Shown one piece after another: positions 1 through 8,739 of a DNA stretch of 64,000 bases (the stretch's first letter is position 1; each line of letters starts with the position of its first letter). The stretch spans positions 12,027,001 to 12,091,000 of the forward strand of contig NZ_CP130630.1 of the NCBI RefSeq assembly GCF_030551255.1, given 5' to 3'. The translations under genes and the position numbers were made by a program. The notes beneath the pieces are model-generated. The model ran no database searches and had not been told where the DNA came from. It was given only the letters and a program-made list of their open reading frames with translations. This DNA is from Streptomyces sp. NL15-2K. GTDB lineage: Bacteria > Actinomycetota > Actinomycetes > Streptomycetales > Streptomycetaceae.

Positions 1-543
1 CGCCGCGTGATCGGTTCGTTCCTGCACGGCACCATGGCCAACGCTCTCCCGCACGCCATCGGTGCCCAGTTCGCCCACCCCGGCCGTCAGGTGATCTCGA
101 TGTCGGGGGACGGCGGACTAGGCATGCTCATGGGCGAGTTGCTCACCGTCAAACTGCACAACCTGCCGGTGAAGACGATCGTCTTCAACAACTCCTCCCT
201 CGGCATGGTCAAGCTGGAGATGATGGTCGACGGCCTGCCCGACTACCAGACCGACCACGAGCCGGTGGACTACGCCGCCATCGCCGCAGGGGTCGGAATC
301 CACGCCATCCGCATCGAGAAGCCCGCGCAGATCCGCGAAGGCCTGCGGGAGGCACTCTCGTACGACGGGCCGTGCCTGGTGGACCTCGTCACCGACCCCA
401 ACGCACTGTCGATCCCGCCGCACATCTCCGGCGAACAGGTGAAGGGATTCGCCTTCTCGGCAGGCAGGACGGTGCTCAACGGCGGCGTGGGCAAGATGCT
501 CGATCTGGCCAGGGCCAATCTGCGCAACGTTCCGAGGCCCTGA
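1..543 (+). CDS. poxB: Pyruvate oxidase / pyruvate dehydrogenase (quinone), C-terminal part
   Basis: This is the C-terminal third of a thiamine-diphosphate enzyme; the frame is already open at base 1, so the true start lies upstream of the window. The sequence carries the TPP/Mg motif (SGDGG near residue 38, then NNSSLG about 27 residues later) and the C-terminal IPPHI...QVKGF pattern seen in E. coli PoxB. The family oxidatively decarboxylates pyruvate to acetate and CO2 and passes electrons to membrane quinone. No motif for acetolactate synthase specificity is visible, and the tail matches PoxB better than AlsS or IlvB. It is followed at once by a decayed transporter gene. Substrate specificity is inferred from similarity. 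Confidence 0.85.
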   Translation, partial: RRVIGSFLHGTMANALPHAIGAQFAHPGRQVISMSGDGGLGMLMGELLTVKLHNLPVKTIVFNNSSLGMVKLEMMVDGLPDYQTDHEPVDYAAIAAGVGIHAIRIEKPAQIREGLREALSYDGPCLVDLVTDPNALSIPPHISGEQVKGFAFSAGRTVLNGGVGKMLDLARANLRNVPRP

Positions 544-674
544 ACCTCCAGTGGCAGCAGCTCGCGGGTGTCCTCCAGCGCCGACCACACCACGCGCTGG
601 AGCCTCACCGGTCGGCGACACCTCCAGGGGTCTTCGAAGCCGGCACCGGACGCGCGGCATCCCGGGAGGGGCGC

Positions 675-1225
675 GTGGGGTATCGGCAGCTGTACGTGCA
701 GGTGCTGGTGGCGATCGTCATCGGGATCGTGCTCGCGTGGCAGCGGCCGGATCTGGCCACGTCGACGGAGCCGATCGGCACCACGTTCATCACGGCGATG
801 AAGATGCTCATCGGGCCGATCGTGTTCCTGACCATCATCGGAGGCGTCGCCGGTGTCGCGGACCTGAAGAAGGCGGGCCGCAGGTGATCTTCGGGATCGC
901 GTTGAAGTCCGTCGGCAAGGCCGGTGAGCCGATCATCGCCGGAGTCGACCGCCTGACCACAGTGGTGTTCAAGGTGCTGTCGTTCGTCATGAAGGTGGCT
1001 CTGCTGGGCACCTCCACCGCCGAGCCGGCCCTGCCGGGCCTGATGCGCAAGCTGGAGTTCATGGGTGCCGAGAAGCCCACGGTCCGCGGCCTCGATCTGA
1101 CACGGGCCCGCCAGGTGCTGTCCGGCGAGATCCGGGAAGACGCACTCGCGACAGACGAAGACACCCTCGCACGGAGACGGACCCCACCGCGCCGGGGGAG
1201 GAGGCAGGTCACGGCCTCGGCCTGA
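675..1225 (+). pseudogene. Decayed C4-dicarboxylate/proton symporter (DctA type)
   Basis: Fragments of a DctA-like symporter are readable in two frames. The first, from a GTG at 675 behind a GGGAGGGG ribosome site, gives an N-terminal membrane segment containing FITAMKMLIGPIVFLTI. The frame is lost near 885, and a second frame gives FGIALKSVGKAGEPI, a short LLGTSTAEPALPGLM block and a charged DctA-like tail. An intact family member has about 440 residues; these pieces total about 180, so several internal segments, including the central membrane region, have been deleted. Intact proteins take up succinate, fumarate or malate. This copy cannot make a working transporter. Confidence 0.8.
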
Positions 1226-2143
1226 TCAAGCCTTGCCGCCGAGAACGCTCATGACCTGGGGAACCGTGGCCCGCAGTTCCCGCACCAAGGCGCGCACGAC
1301 GGCCGATCCGGCCAGTTCGGAAGTGGTGACGTAGCCGACCTGGCGTGTCGGGCGCTTCGGTCCGAGATCGGTGATCCCCACCGAGTTCGGGGCTCCGACC
1401 AAGGAGAGCGCGGGCATGATCGCCATTCCGTGACCTCCGCTCACCAAGGAGAGCACCGCTCCGTCGTCCTCGGCCTCGACGGTCGCCTTCGGGATCCAGT
1501 CCTGCGCGGCCCACCAGTCACGCGTGTACGAGGAACAGTTCTCGGCCCAGTCGACCAGCGGCAGCGAGCGCGGGGCGGCGTGGCCCGCCGTGTGCACCAG
1601 GGCATACGGCTCCACAAGAAGTGCGCTCGCGACCAGACCCGGTGGAAGCGGCACGGAGCCGCCGAGTGTGGCGATGCCGATGTCGGCTTTCCCGTCGGCG
1701 ACTTCGCCCGCGGTGCCACGCCCCACCTCGCGCACGATCCGCACCTGCGGCTCGATCCCGGGGTGCTCGGCGCGCAGCCGCTGCAGGACCTGCGGCAGCA
1801 GGTGAAGGGCCGCGCTGCGGAAGGCCGCGATCCGCAGCGGCCCCGCCGCCGAGTCGGACCGGGCCGCGCCGCGCGCCTCGGCGGTCAGGACGTCCAGCAG
1901 GCGCAGGATGCGGCGGGCGTGTGCGACGGCCTGCTCTCCGGCGGGGGTGGGGTGGGCGCCGGTGCGGCCGCGTGCGAAGAGGACGGCACCGATTTTGCGC
2001 TCGCTGCCACGCACCGAGTGGGAGACCGCGGACTGGGTGAGACCGAGCGTGCCGGCCGCGGCCGAGAAGCCGCCGGTGTCCGCGACCGCCACCAGGACGC
2101 GCAGTTCGTGCGGGGCGAGATCGGAGTCGGTCGTACGGGCCAT
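1226..2143 (-). CDS. LysR-family transcriptional regulator
   Basis: A 305-residue protein with the usual LysR layout. An N-terminal winged helix-turn-helix (ELRVLVAVADTGGFSAAA and LTQSAVSHSVR, residues 13-50) is followed by a periplasmic-binding-type effector domain from about residue 95. It is transcribed away from the NADPH-dependent oxidoreductase at 2246, and a T-N11-A palindrome lies between the two, so it most likely controls that gene and itself. The downstream end abuts the dctA remnant with no room for another gene. The inducer cannot be read from the sequence. Confidence 0.9.
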   Translation of the reverse strand: MARTTDSDLAPHELRVLVAVADTGGFSAAAGTLGLTQSAVSHSVRGSERKIGAVLFARGRTGAHPTPAGEQAVAHARRILRLLDVLTAEARGAARSDSAAGPLRIAAFRSAALHLLPQVLQRLRAEHPGIEPQVRIVREVGRGTAGEVADGKADIGIATLGGSVPLPPGLVASALLVEPYALVHTAGHAAPRSLPLVDWAENCSSYTRDWWAAQDWIPKATVEAEDDGAVLSLVSGGHGMAIMPALSLVGAPNSVGITDLGPKRPTRQVGYVTTSELAGSAVVRALVRELRATVPQVMSVLGGKA

Positions 2144-2162
2144 GGTGCGCTCACTTCGACGT

Positions 2163-2177
2163 ATGAGAGTTGCTCAT
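2163..2177. promoter_or_regulatory. LysR-type operator in divergent promoter
   Basis: ATGAG-AGTTG-CTCAT is a perfect 5-base inverted repeat and fits the LysR T-N11-A consensus (T2164, A2176). It lies 20 bases upstream of the LysR start and about 70 bases upstream of the oxidoreductase. This is the standard position for autoregulation plus divergent activation. Binding is inferred. Confidence 0.6.
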
Positions 2178-2245
2178 GGAACGGTGTGTCGCATGAGCCC
2201 AACCGGCTGCCGAAAAGAGGCATTCCCGCCCTACGGTGCCTGCTC

Positions 2246-3268
2246 ATGAACGAGACCGCGCTCACCGTGCATCAGACCGCCCGCCCCCACGGCTTTCCCA
2301 CCGCCGAGCACTTCGCCTTCGTCGAGTCCAAGCTTCCCGAACCCGCGCCCGGCAGCGCGCTGGTGGAAAACCTCTACTGGTCCGTCGACCCCTATCACCG
2401 CGAGATGATGGACGACGTGCCCGGCGGCTTCGTGCTCGGCGCACCGCTGGAGGGCCGCACCATCGGGCGGGTCATCGCCTCGCGCACGCCTCGCCTGTCC
2501 GAGGGTGAGATCGTCTTCCACCGGCAGGGCTGGCGCACGCACGCGGTGGTCACTCCCGAGGAGATCCGGCAGTTGCCCCGCTTCGACGGGGTGCCCCTGA
2601 CCGCGTACCTGAGCCTCCTCGGCGGCACCGGCCTGACCGCCTACGTGGGCTTGACCCGGATCGCCCGGCTCCAGGAGGGCGAGGACCTGTTCGTGTCGGC
2701 CGCCGCGGGTGGGGTCGGCACGGCGACCGGGCGATTCGCCGGACTGCTCGGGGCCGGGCGGCTCGTGGGCAGCGCGGGCTCGGCAGCGAAGGCCGACCAC
2801 CTCACGCGGGAAGTGGGCTATGACGCCGTCTTCGACTACCACGACGGGCCCGCAGCCGATCTGCTCGCCAAGGTCGCGCCGGACGGCATCGACGTGTTCG
2901 TCGACAATGTCGGCGGTGAGCAACTGGCCGCGGCGGTGGGAGCATTGCGCGAGTTCGGGCGCATCGTCCGCATCGGCACGATCAGCCAGTACAACACCCT
3001 CGACGCGCCACCGCCGCGCTTCAACCAGGCGGACATCGTGGAGAAGAGCATCCGCATGGAGGGCTTCCTGGTCCGCAACTACCGTGATGTGCAGGAGGAG
3101 TTGTACGAGTTCGCGGTACCGCATCTGCAGAGCGGCCGGCTCAGGCTGGACGAGACGGTGGTCGACGGGTTCGAGTACATCGTGGACGCGTTCCTGGGAA
3201 TGCTGCGCGGTGAGAACACCGGCAAGATCATCGTGCGGGACCGCACGCAGGCCCCGTCCGCGAACTGA
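2246..3268 (+). CDS. Zinc-independent NADP-dependent oxidoreductase (CurA / prostaglandin reductase-like)
   Basis: A 340-residue medium-chain dehydrogenase/reductase without zinc-ligand cysteines. The N-terminal part has LYWSVDPYHREMM, typical of leukotriene B4 12-hydroxydehydrogenase/CurA-type alkenal/one reductases. The Rossmann signature AAAGGVGTATGRFA lies near residue 155 and NVGGEQL near residue 220. These enzymes reduce the double bond of alpha,beta-unsaturated ketones or aldehydes with NADPH in the cytosol. The ATG at 2246 was chosen because the family N-terminus starts there, although the frame is open upstream. The divergent LysR gene is the likely regulator. Confidence 0.85.
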   Translation: MNETALTVHQTARPHGFPTAEHFAFVESKLPEPAPGSALVENLYWSVDPYHREMMDDVPGGFVLGAPLEGRTIGRVIASRTPRLSEGEIVFHRQGWRTHAVVTPEEIRQLPRFDGVPLTAYLSLLGGTGLTAYVGLTRIARLQEGEDLFVSAAAGGVGTATGRFAGLLGAGRLVGSAGSAAKADHLTREVGYDAVFDYHDGPAADLLAKVAPDGIDVFVDNVGGEQLAAAVGALREFGRIVRIGTISQYNTLDAPPPRFNQADIVEKSIRMEGFLVRNYRDVQEELYEFAVPHLQSGRLRLDETVVDGFEYIVDAFLGMLRGENTGKIIVRDRTQAPSAN

Positions 3269-3414
3269 GCCGCCGGCCCGGCGCGCCACGCGAGCCTGCG
3301 CCGGGCTCAGCGGTGCCCTGTGTGACGCAGTGATCACTCCGGGGAGGCATTCCGCCGCCCGACCTTGGGCGTGCATCGGCCGCAAGCACCCCCACTCGAG
3401 GAGTGCCAAGCGCC

Positions 3415-5065
3415 GTGAACGCCTCGCCTGCCACAGCCGCCTCCACCCCCACTGCTCCGGGAGCCCTCCCTCTCATCGGCCACGCCACCGGCTCACCCGC
3501 GACCCGTTGCCTTCATCACCTCGCTGCGCCGGCATGGCAGCGTGGTGCGGATACGCATAGGTCCCACTCCCGCGTATGTCGTGACCGACCCCGCCCTGAC
3601 CCGCCGAGTCCTCGTCACGGACGCCGTGCACTTCGCCAAGGGCGGCAAGATCATCGACGCGCTGCGGGTCTTCTTCGGCGACGGACTCGCCACCGTCGCC
3701 GACGGCGACACTCATCTGCGCAACCGCCGCCTGATGCAGCCGATGTTCAACAAGGCGCATATCGCCACCCGCGGCACCGCCATGATCGAGCAGGTCAGAG
3801 CGATGATCAGCGCATGGGACGAAGCCGAACCCCGTGACGTGTACGCCGACATGAACGACATCACGCTCGCCGCGTTCCTCGTCGCCCTGTTCGACACGGA
3901 CCTCCCCGCGCACCTCCAGGGCGAGTTCACCGCCCTCATGCCCGCGATCATGAAGGGGACGATCCGTCAGACCGTCCTTCCCCCCTGGGTCACCCGTCTG
4001 CCCTTGCCCGCCAACCGCGCCCACGCGGAGCGCGTCGCCCGGTTGCGTGCCCTCATCGACCAGGCCATCGACCATCACACCAGCCGGGCACCGTATCCGC
4101 CCTCCGAATCCGCGGACACCCCGACCGAGCCTGTGGGCTGCCCGCACGCCGCACCGGCGCAGGAACGCGAGGGGCTGTTCACCACCCTGCTGACCGCCGA
4201 GGACCCGCTGACGCGGCAGCAGTTGCAGGACGAGGTCATCACGCTGCTGACCGGCGCGATCGAGACAACCGGCACCACGCTGGCCTGGACCCTGTACGAG
4301 ATCGCCGGCAACCCCTAGTGCCCCAGCAGGCAACGTTTGCCCCGTCGCGACGCCCGGCACGTACTCTCGCCGCACCGGCCGAAAGCCCAAGTACGTCCAG
4401 TACGAGGGCTTCCGGCCGGCACGCCGAGAGCACGCACCGGACGCCGCTCCTTAACGGGCAAACGTTGCCTGCTGGGGCACTGGATCGAACAACGCCTGCG
4501 CGACGAACTGGCCTCGGTCTGCCCGGATCGCCCCTTGCGCTACGCCGACCTGGACCAACTCCCGTACGTCCGCAAGGTGCTCCAGGAGGCCGTCCGCAAG
4601 TACGGACCGGCGTGGATGGTGACGAGGACCGCCACCCAGGACGTCGACCTGGGCGGCCACCGCATACCCGAAGGGGCCGACGTCGTCTGGAGCCCATACC
4701 TCCACCAGCACGACGCCGACTACTTCCCGCAGCCCGGGCTCTTCGACCCGGACCGCTGGACGCCCGAGCGCGCCCCGGCCACCCGCGGTTCCTTCCTGGC
4801 GTTCGGCGACGGACGCCGCAAGTGCATCGGCGAGAACTTCGCCTGGAGCGAGTTGCACATCATCCTGGCGACCGTCCTGCAACTCTGGCCCCGCCTCGAA
4901 CTCACCTCCCGCCCTCCCCGCGCGAAAGCCGTCGTCACCGTCAAGCCCGACACCATGACCATGGCGTTCCACCGGATGCCCACACCGGCGGCGGACAACA
5001 CCACCACACCAGCCCGCCGACCCCAACCGCCGGCACCGGACGAGCCGGCAGCGGCCTCGGGCTGA
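3415..5065 (+). pseudogene. Cytochrome P450, frameshifted and interrupted by a hairpin element
   Basis: P450 sequence runs from a GTG at 3415 (GAGGAG 11 bases upstream; proline-rich GALPLIGHATG start) to 5065. The N-terminus is out of frame with the rest: the frame changes near 3490-3515, where TTGCCTTC probably replaces TTGGCCTTC, after which FITSLRRHGSVVRIRIG continues. The I-helix region ends at LYEIAGNP and is cut at 4316 by an in-frame TAG supplied by an inserted 165-base element. The coding sequence resumes in the same frame at IEQRLRDEL and contains the heme-binding FLAFGDGRRKCIGENF near 4795-4850. Apart from these lesions all P450 landmarks are present. The architecture resembles terpene-modifying CYP170-like enzymes, but the substrate is unknown. 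Confidence 0.85.
4315..4483. mobile_element. MITE-like hairpin element 1, inserted in the P450 gene
   Basis: A non-coding element of about 165 bases with perfect 26-base terminal inverted repeats (4317-4342 and 4456-4481; outermost AGTGCCCCAGCAGGCAACG). The left end is preceded by CTAG and the right end is followed by CTGG. The interior is a 41-base imperfect hairpin (arms 4348-4388 and 4406-4446, 17-base loop). Of 41 positions 32 pair, 8 are A-C type on the plus strand (all become G-U in a minus-strand RNA) and one is C-C. Blocks CTCTCGCCGCACCGG, AAGTACGTCCAGTACG and CGCCGAGAGCACGCACC recur in the element at 30911 despite different ends. It has no transposase, so movement in trans by an IS5-type enzyme is inferred. 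Confidence 0.8.
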
Positions 5066-5097
5066 CCGCCGAGCGCTCCGCACAAGCGTCCGGGCTG

Positions 5098-6780
5098 CTA
5101 CAGCGCGAGCCAGGCCGCGTGGTCCGGTGCCAGTACACCGCCTTCCACGGGGCCGCTGGAGAGCAGGAGGGAGGTGTGCCCGGGCAGAGGGTGCGCCTCG
5201 GCCGAGAGGTTGACGACGCAGGCGAAGCCCGGTGCGCGACGGAAGGCGAGGACCCCGTCAGGGGCTTCCAGCCAGGTCAGGGTGCCATCGCCGAGCGCGG
5301 GGAGCTCACGGCGCAGCCGCAGGGCGGCGCGGTACAGCTCCAGCATCGATGTCTCGTCACCGGTCTGTGCCTGAACGCTGAACTCGCCCCAGTTCGCCGG
5401 TTGCGGCAGCCAGGGCGCCGCGGCGGCACCCGCCGGGCTGAAGCCGTACGGCTCGCTCCGCCCGGACCAGGGGAGCGGCACCCGGCAGCCGTCGCGTCCG
5501 CGGTCGGTGTGCCCGGACCGTTCCCAGATCGGGTCCTGGAGCACGGCCTCGGGCAGGTCCTCGACCTCCGGCAGGCCGAGCTCCTCGCCCTGGTAGATGT
5601 AGGCGCCGCCGGGCAGGGCGAGCATCAGCAGGGCGGCCGCACGGGCGCGTCGCCGGCCCAGTTCCAGATCCGGTGGACCTTCGGGCCGGTACGGCTCGTT
5701 GGCCACCCACCGCTTGACGGTTTTGCGGCCGTAGCGGCTGGGGTGGCGCATGACGTCGTGGTTGGAGAGCACCCAGGTGGCCGGCGCCCCCACCGCACCG
5801 AGCATCGCGAGCGAGTCGTCGATGACCGAACGCAGGTCCTTCGCGTCCCAACTCGCCATCAGGAAATCGAAGTTGAACGCTGTGTGCAGCCCGTCCCGGC
5901 GGACGTAGGCGGCGAGCCGCTCGGGGGTGTCCGCCCAGGCCTCGGCCACGAAGGACCGGTCGCCGGGGAACTCGTCGGCCACCTTGCGCCACGCGCGGTA
6001 GATGTCGTGCACTTCGTCGCGGTCCCAGTGCGGGTGGTCGAGATGCCGCCGTATCCGGTTCGCGGCGTCCGCCTCGTCCCGGCGGGAGAGCGGCCCCAGC
6101 ACCCCCGCCGGCTCCTCACGGGGCGGCAGGTCGGGCAACTCGGGGTCCTTGACGAGGCCATGGGCGACGTCGATGCGGAACCCGTCCACGCCCCGGCCGA
6201 ACCAGAACCGCAGGATCGACTCGAACTCCGCCCGCACCTCGGGGTGTTCCCAGTTGAGGTCCGGCTGCTGAGGGGCGAACAGATGCAGATACCACTGCCC
6301 GTCGGGCAGCCGCGTCCAGGCCGGACCGCCGAAGCAGGAGACCCAGTCGTTGGGCGGTTCGCCGCCGCCCGGTCCACGGCCGGGGCGGAAGACGTAGCGT
6401 TCCCGCTCCGGGCTGCCCGGTCCGGCCGCCAGCGCCGCCCGAAACCACGCGTGCTGGTCGGAGGTGTGGTTGGGCACGATGTCGGGGATGACGCGGATCC
6501 CGTGCCGGTGCGCCTCCTCGATGAGCTGTTCCGCCTCCGCCAGGCTGCCGAACAGCGGGTCGATCTCACGGAAGTCCGCCACGTCGTAACCGTGGTCCGC
6601 CATCGGCGACTTGTACCACGGGTTGATCCAGAGGGCGTCGACGCCGAGCGACTTGAGATACGGCAGACGGGAGCGGATGCCGGCGATGTCGCCGACGCCG
6701 TCACCGTCCCCGTCGGCGAAACTGCGGATGTAGACCTGGTAGATGACGGCGCTTCGCCACCACGGTGCGGTGCTGGGCAT
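5098..6780 (-). CDS. GH13 alpha-glucosidase / oligo-1,6-glucosidase
   Basis: A 560-residue cytosolic glycoside hydrolase of family 13 with no signal peptide. The four conserved regions are in order: DIVPNHTSD (residues 100-108), GFRIDVAHG with the nucleophile Asp204, EAWAD with the general acid Glu280, and LSNHD with the transition-state Asp342. QGEELG follows near the end of the barrel, then a small C-terminal beta domain. The start at 6780 has AAGGAG close upstream. It follows two sugar-permease genes and a binding-protein gene on the same strand, so it probably hydrolyses the imported alpha-glucoside (maltose, trehalose, isomaltose or similar) to glucose. The exact linkage preference is not readable. 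Confidence 0.9.
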   Translation of the reverse strand: MPSTAPWWRSAVIYQVYIRSFADGDGDGVGDIAGIRSRLPYLKSLGVDALWINPWYKSPMADHGYDVADFREIDPLFGSLAEAEQLIEEAHRHGIRVIPDIVPNHTSDQHAWFRAALAAGPGSPERERYVFRPGRGPGGGEPPNDWVSCFGGPAWTRLPDGQWYLHLFAPQQPDLNWEHPEVRAEFESILRFWFGRGVDGFRIDVAHGLVKDPELPDLPPREEPAGVLGPLSRRDEADAANRIRRHLDHPHWDRDEVHDIYRAWRKVADEFPGDRSFVAEAWADTPERLAAYVRRDGLHTAFNFDFLMASWDAKDLRSVIDDSLAMLGAVGAPATWVLSNHDVMRHPSRYGRKTVKRWVANEPYRPEGPPDLELGRRRARAAALLMLALPGGAYIYQGEELGLPEVEDLPEAVLQDPIWERSGHTDRGRDGCRVPLPWSGRSEPYGFSPAGAAAAPWLPQPANWGEFSVQAQTGDETSMLELYRAALRLRRELPALGDGTLTWLEAPDGVLAFRRAPGFACVVNLSAEAHPLPGHTSLLLSSGPVEGGVLAPDHAAWLAL

Positions 6781-6815
6781 ATTGCTGTGGTTCTCCTTGG
6801 GCCTTGGACGGGTGG

Positions 6816-7649
6816 CTACTTGGCCGCGCCCGAGGTGAGTCCGGCGACGATGCGGCGCTGGAAGACGAGCACCATGATCACCAGGGGGACGGTGACCAGG
6901 ACGCCCGCCGCCATCTGGCTGCCGTACGGGGTCTGGTACGACGTGGCGCCGCTGAACTTCGAAATGGCGACCGTCGCGGTCTGCATGCCGGGCTTGTTGG
7001 TCATCGACAGGGCGATGAGGAACTCGTTCCAGGCGGCGATGAAGACGATGATCGCGGTGGTGAAGATGCCCGGGGCGGCGAGCGGGATGATGATCTTGCG
7101 GAACGCCTGGCCGCGGGTGCAGCCGTCGACCATGGCTGCGTGCTCCAACTCTTCCGGCATCTGCCGGAAGAACGTGGTCAGGTTCCACACCGCCAGCGGC
7201 AGCGTGAAGGACATGCTGGGCACGATCATGGACTGATAGGTGTTGATCCAGCCGATGTTCGTGAACAGCTTCAGCAGCGGCACCACGATCGACACCACCG
7301 GGAACATCGAGGTGGCGATGATCAACGTGAGGATCAGTCGCTTGAACCGGAACTCCAGCCGGGCCATCGCGTATGCCGTGAACGTGGCCAGCAGCAGCGA
7401 CAGCGCGGTGGTGACGCCGGCGACGATCAGGCTGTTGAGCAGCGCGCGCGAGAACCCCTGGGACGGGCTGAACACCGCACGGTAGTTCTCGAACGACAGC
7501 GGATGGGGAAACAGCGAGGTGCTGAAGATGTCGGTGCTGCGCCGCAGACTGGAGACCAGCATCCAGTAGAAGGGGGCCAGGCAGTAGGCCACCACGGCGG
7601 CGACACCCACGTAGGGCAGCCACTGACGCCACTTGGCCGTGAGGGTCAT
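6816..7649 (-). CDS. Sugar ABC transporter permease (MalG family)
   Basis: A 277-residue inner-membrane protein with about six transmembrane segments and the cytoplasmic EAA loop (EELEHAAMVDGCTRGQAFRK, residues 170-190), which docks the ATPase. The N-terminus has MLVSSLRRSTDIF, typical of the MalG/AglG group. It overlaps the upstream permease gene by 4 bases (ATGA), showing translational coupling, and precedes the glucosidase gene by 35 bases. No ATPase gene lies in the cluster. In actinomycetes a shared MsiK-type ATPase encoded elsewhere usually serves such systems. Confidence 0.9.
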   Translation of the reverse strand: MTLTAKWRQWLPYVGVAAVVAYCLAPFYWMLVSSLRRSTDIFSTSLFPHPLSFENYRAVFSPSQGFSRALLNSLIVAGVTTALSLLLATFTAYAMARLEFRFKRLILTLIIATSMFPVVSIVVPLLKLFTNIGWINTYQSMIVPSMSFTLPLAVWNLTTFFRQMPEELEHAAMVDGCTRGQAFRKIIIPLAAPGIFTTAIIVFIAAWNEFLIALSMTNKPGMQTATVAISKFSGATSYQTPYGSQMAAGVLVTVPLVIMVLVFQRRIVAGLTSGAAK

Positions 7650-8728
7650 GCCGTCACCTCCGCACGGCGCGGCGCCGGAAGGGCTCGGCGCCTGCCCCGG
7701 GCCGCGCGTCGGCGCTTGGCGCCGCCTGCATCGCCGGCTTCGCCGACGAGATCGGCGCCCAGCAGCCGGACGAAGGCGAGCGCGATGAGGAAGACGTAGA
7801 GGAAGAGGAGCACCGCGTAGGCGGAGGCCGGTCCGAAGCGGACGTTGGAGGCTTCGTTCTGCGCGAGCATCGACAGGGTTTCCACCGAGCCTTTCTGCGC
7901 GCCGATGAGGATGTACGGCAGGTCGAACATCCGCAGTGCGTCCAGGCACCGGAACAGCACCGCCACCAGCAGCGCGGGCTTCACCAGCGGCAGGGTGATG
8001 CGCCAGAACCGGGCCAGGGCACCGGCCCCGTCGATCCGGGCGGCCTCGTAGACCTCCTTCGGGATCACCTGGAGGCCGGCCAGGACCAGCAGCCCGATGA
8101 AGGGGGAGGTCTTCCACACTTCGGCGATGATGACCGCGATCTTGGCCTGGAAGCCGTCGGCGGTCCACAGGACCTGATGTCCGATGAGGACGTTGGCGAT
8201 TCCGTCGGCGTTGAAGATCCACCGCCACAGCAGGCCGGAGATGGCCGTGGGAATCGCCCAGGGCACGAGGATGCCGGCCCGCACCAGGGCCCGGCCCCGG
8301 AACGCCTTGGCCATGATCAGTGCCATGGCCACACCGATCACCGTCTCCAGCGACACCGTGACGACGGTGAAGAGCGTGGTGTTCCAGAAGGCGTTCCAGA
8401 ATCGGTCCCCGGCCTGGGTGAAGATGTCGGTGTAGTTCCTCAGTCCGACGAACGGCTCGGTGTTGCTGATGAAACCGGTCTTCGGGTCCAGCCCCTTCGG
8501 CCCGTACAGCGACTCGTTCAGCGCCATGATCGTCGGATAGATCACGACGATCGTCAGCACCAGGAGCGTAGGGGAGACGAGCAGCGCGGCCAGCCGCCCC
8601 GTGCCCGCGGTCGCACGGGCTCGTGTGCGGCCGGCCTTCGGCGGCGAGGAGGGCCGCCCGGTACGGCTGCCGGGCGCGCTGCCGGAGTCGGGTGCGGCGG
8701 TTCCGGGCGGGACCTTGGTGTCGGCCAT
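7646..8728 (-). CDS. Sugar ABC transporter permease (MalF family)
   Basis: A 360-residue permease partner. A long proline- and arginine-rich cytoplasmic N-terminus (residues 1-45) precedes six predicted membrane segments. The EAA loop is EVYEAARIDGAGALARFWRI near residue 245. The start at 8728 was chosen as the ATG preceding the charged leader and following the end of the binding-protein gene by 11 bases. The arginine-rich C-terminus is unusually long and GC-rich. Together with the next gene it forms the membrane channel for the sugar captured by the lipoprotein encoded upstream. Confidence 0.9.
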   Translation of the reverse strand: MADTKVPPGTAAPDSGSAPGSRTGRPSSPPKAGRTRARATAGTGRLAALLVSPTLLVLTIVVIYPTIMALNESLYGPKGLDPKTGFISNTEPFVGLRNYTDIFTQAGDRFWNAFWNTTLFTVVTVSLETVIGVAMALIMAKAFRGRALVRAGILVPWAIPTAISGLLWRWIFNADGIANVLIGHQVLWTADGFQAKIAVIIAEVWKTSPFIGLLVLAGLQVIPKEVYEAARIDGAGALARFWRITLPLVKPALLVAVLFRCLDALRMFDLPYILIGAQKGSVETLSMLAQNEASNVRFGPASAYAVLLFLYVFLIALAFVRLLGADLVGEAGDAGGAKRRRAARGRRRALPAPRRAEVTA

Positions 8729-8739
8729 CACCCCACTCC

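Noticed and set aside
4318..7236. A 972-codon open frame on the plus strand opposite the glucosidase and permease
   Set aside because: It is antisense to genes with full family motifs, is Arg/Gly/Pro-rich with no domain, and reflects high GC content in which antisense frames stay open.
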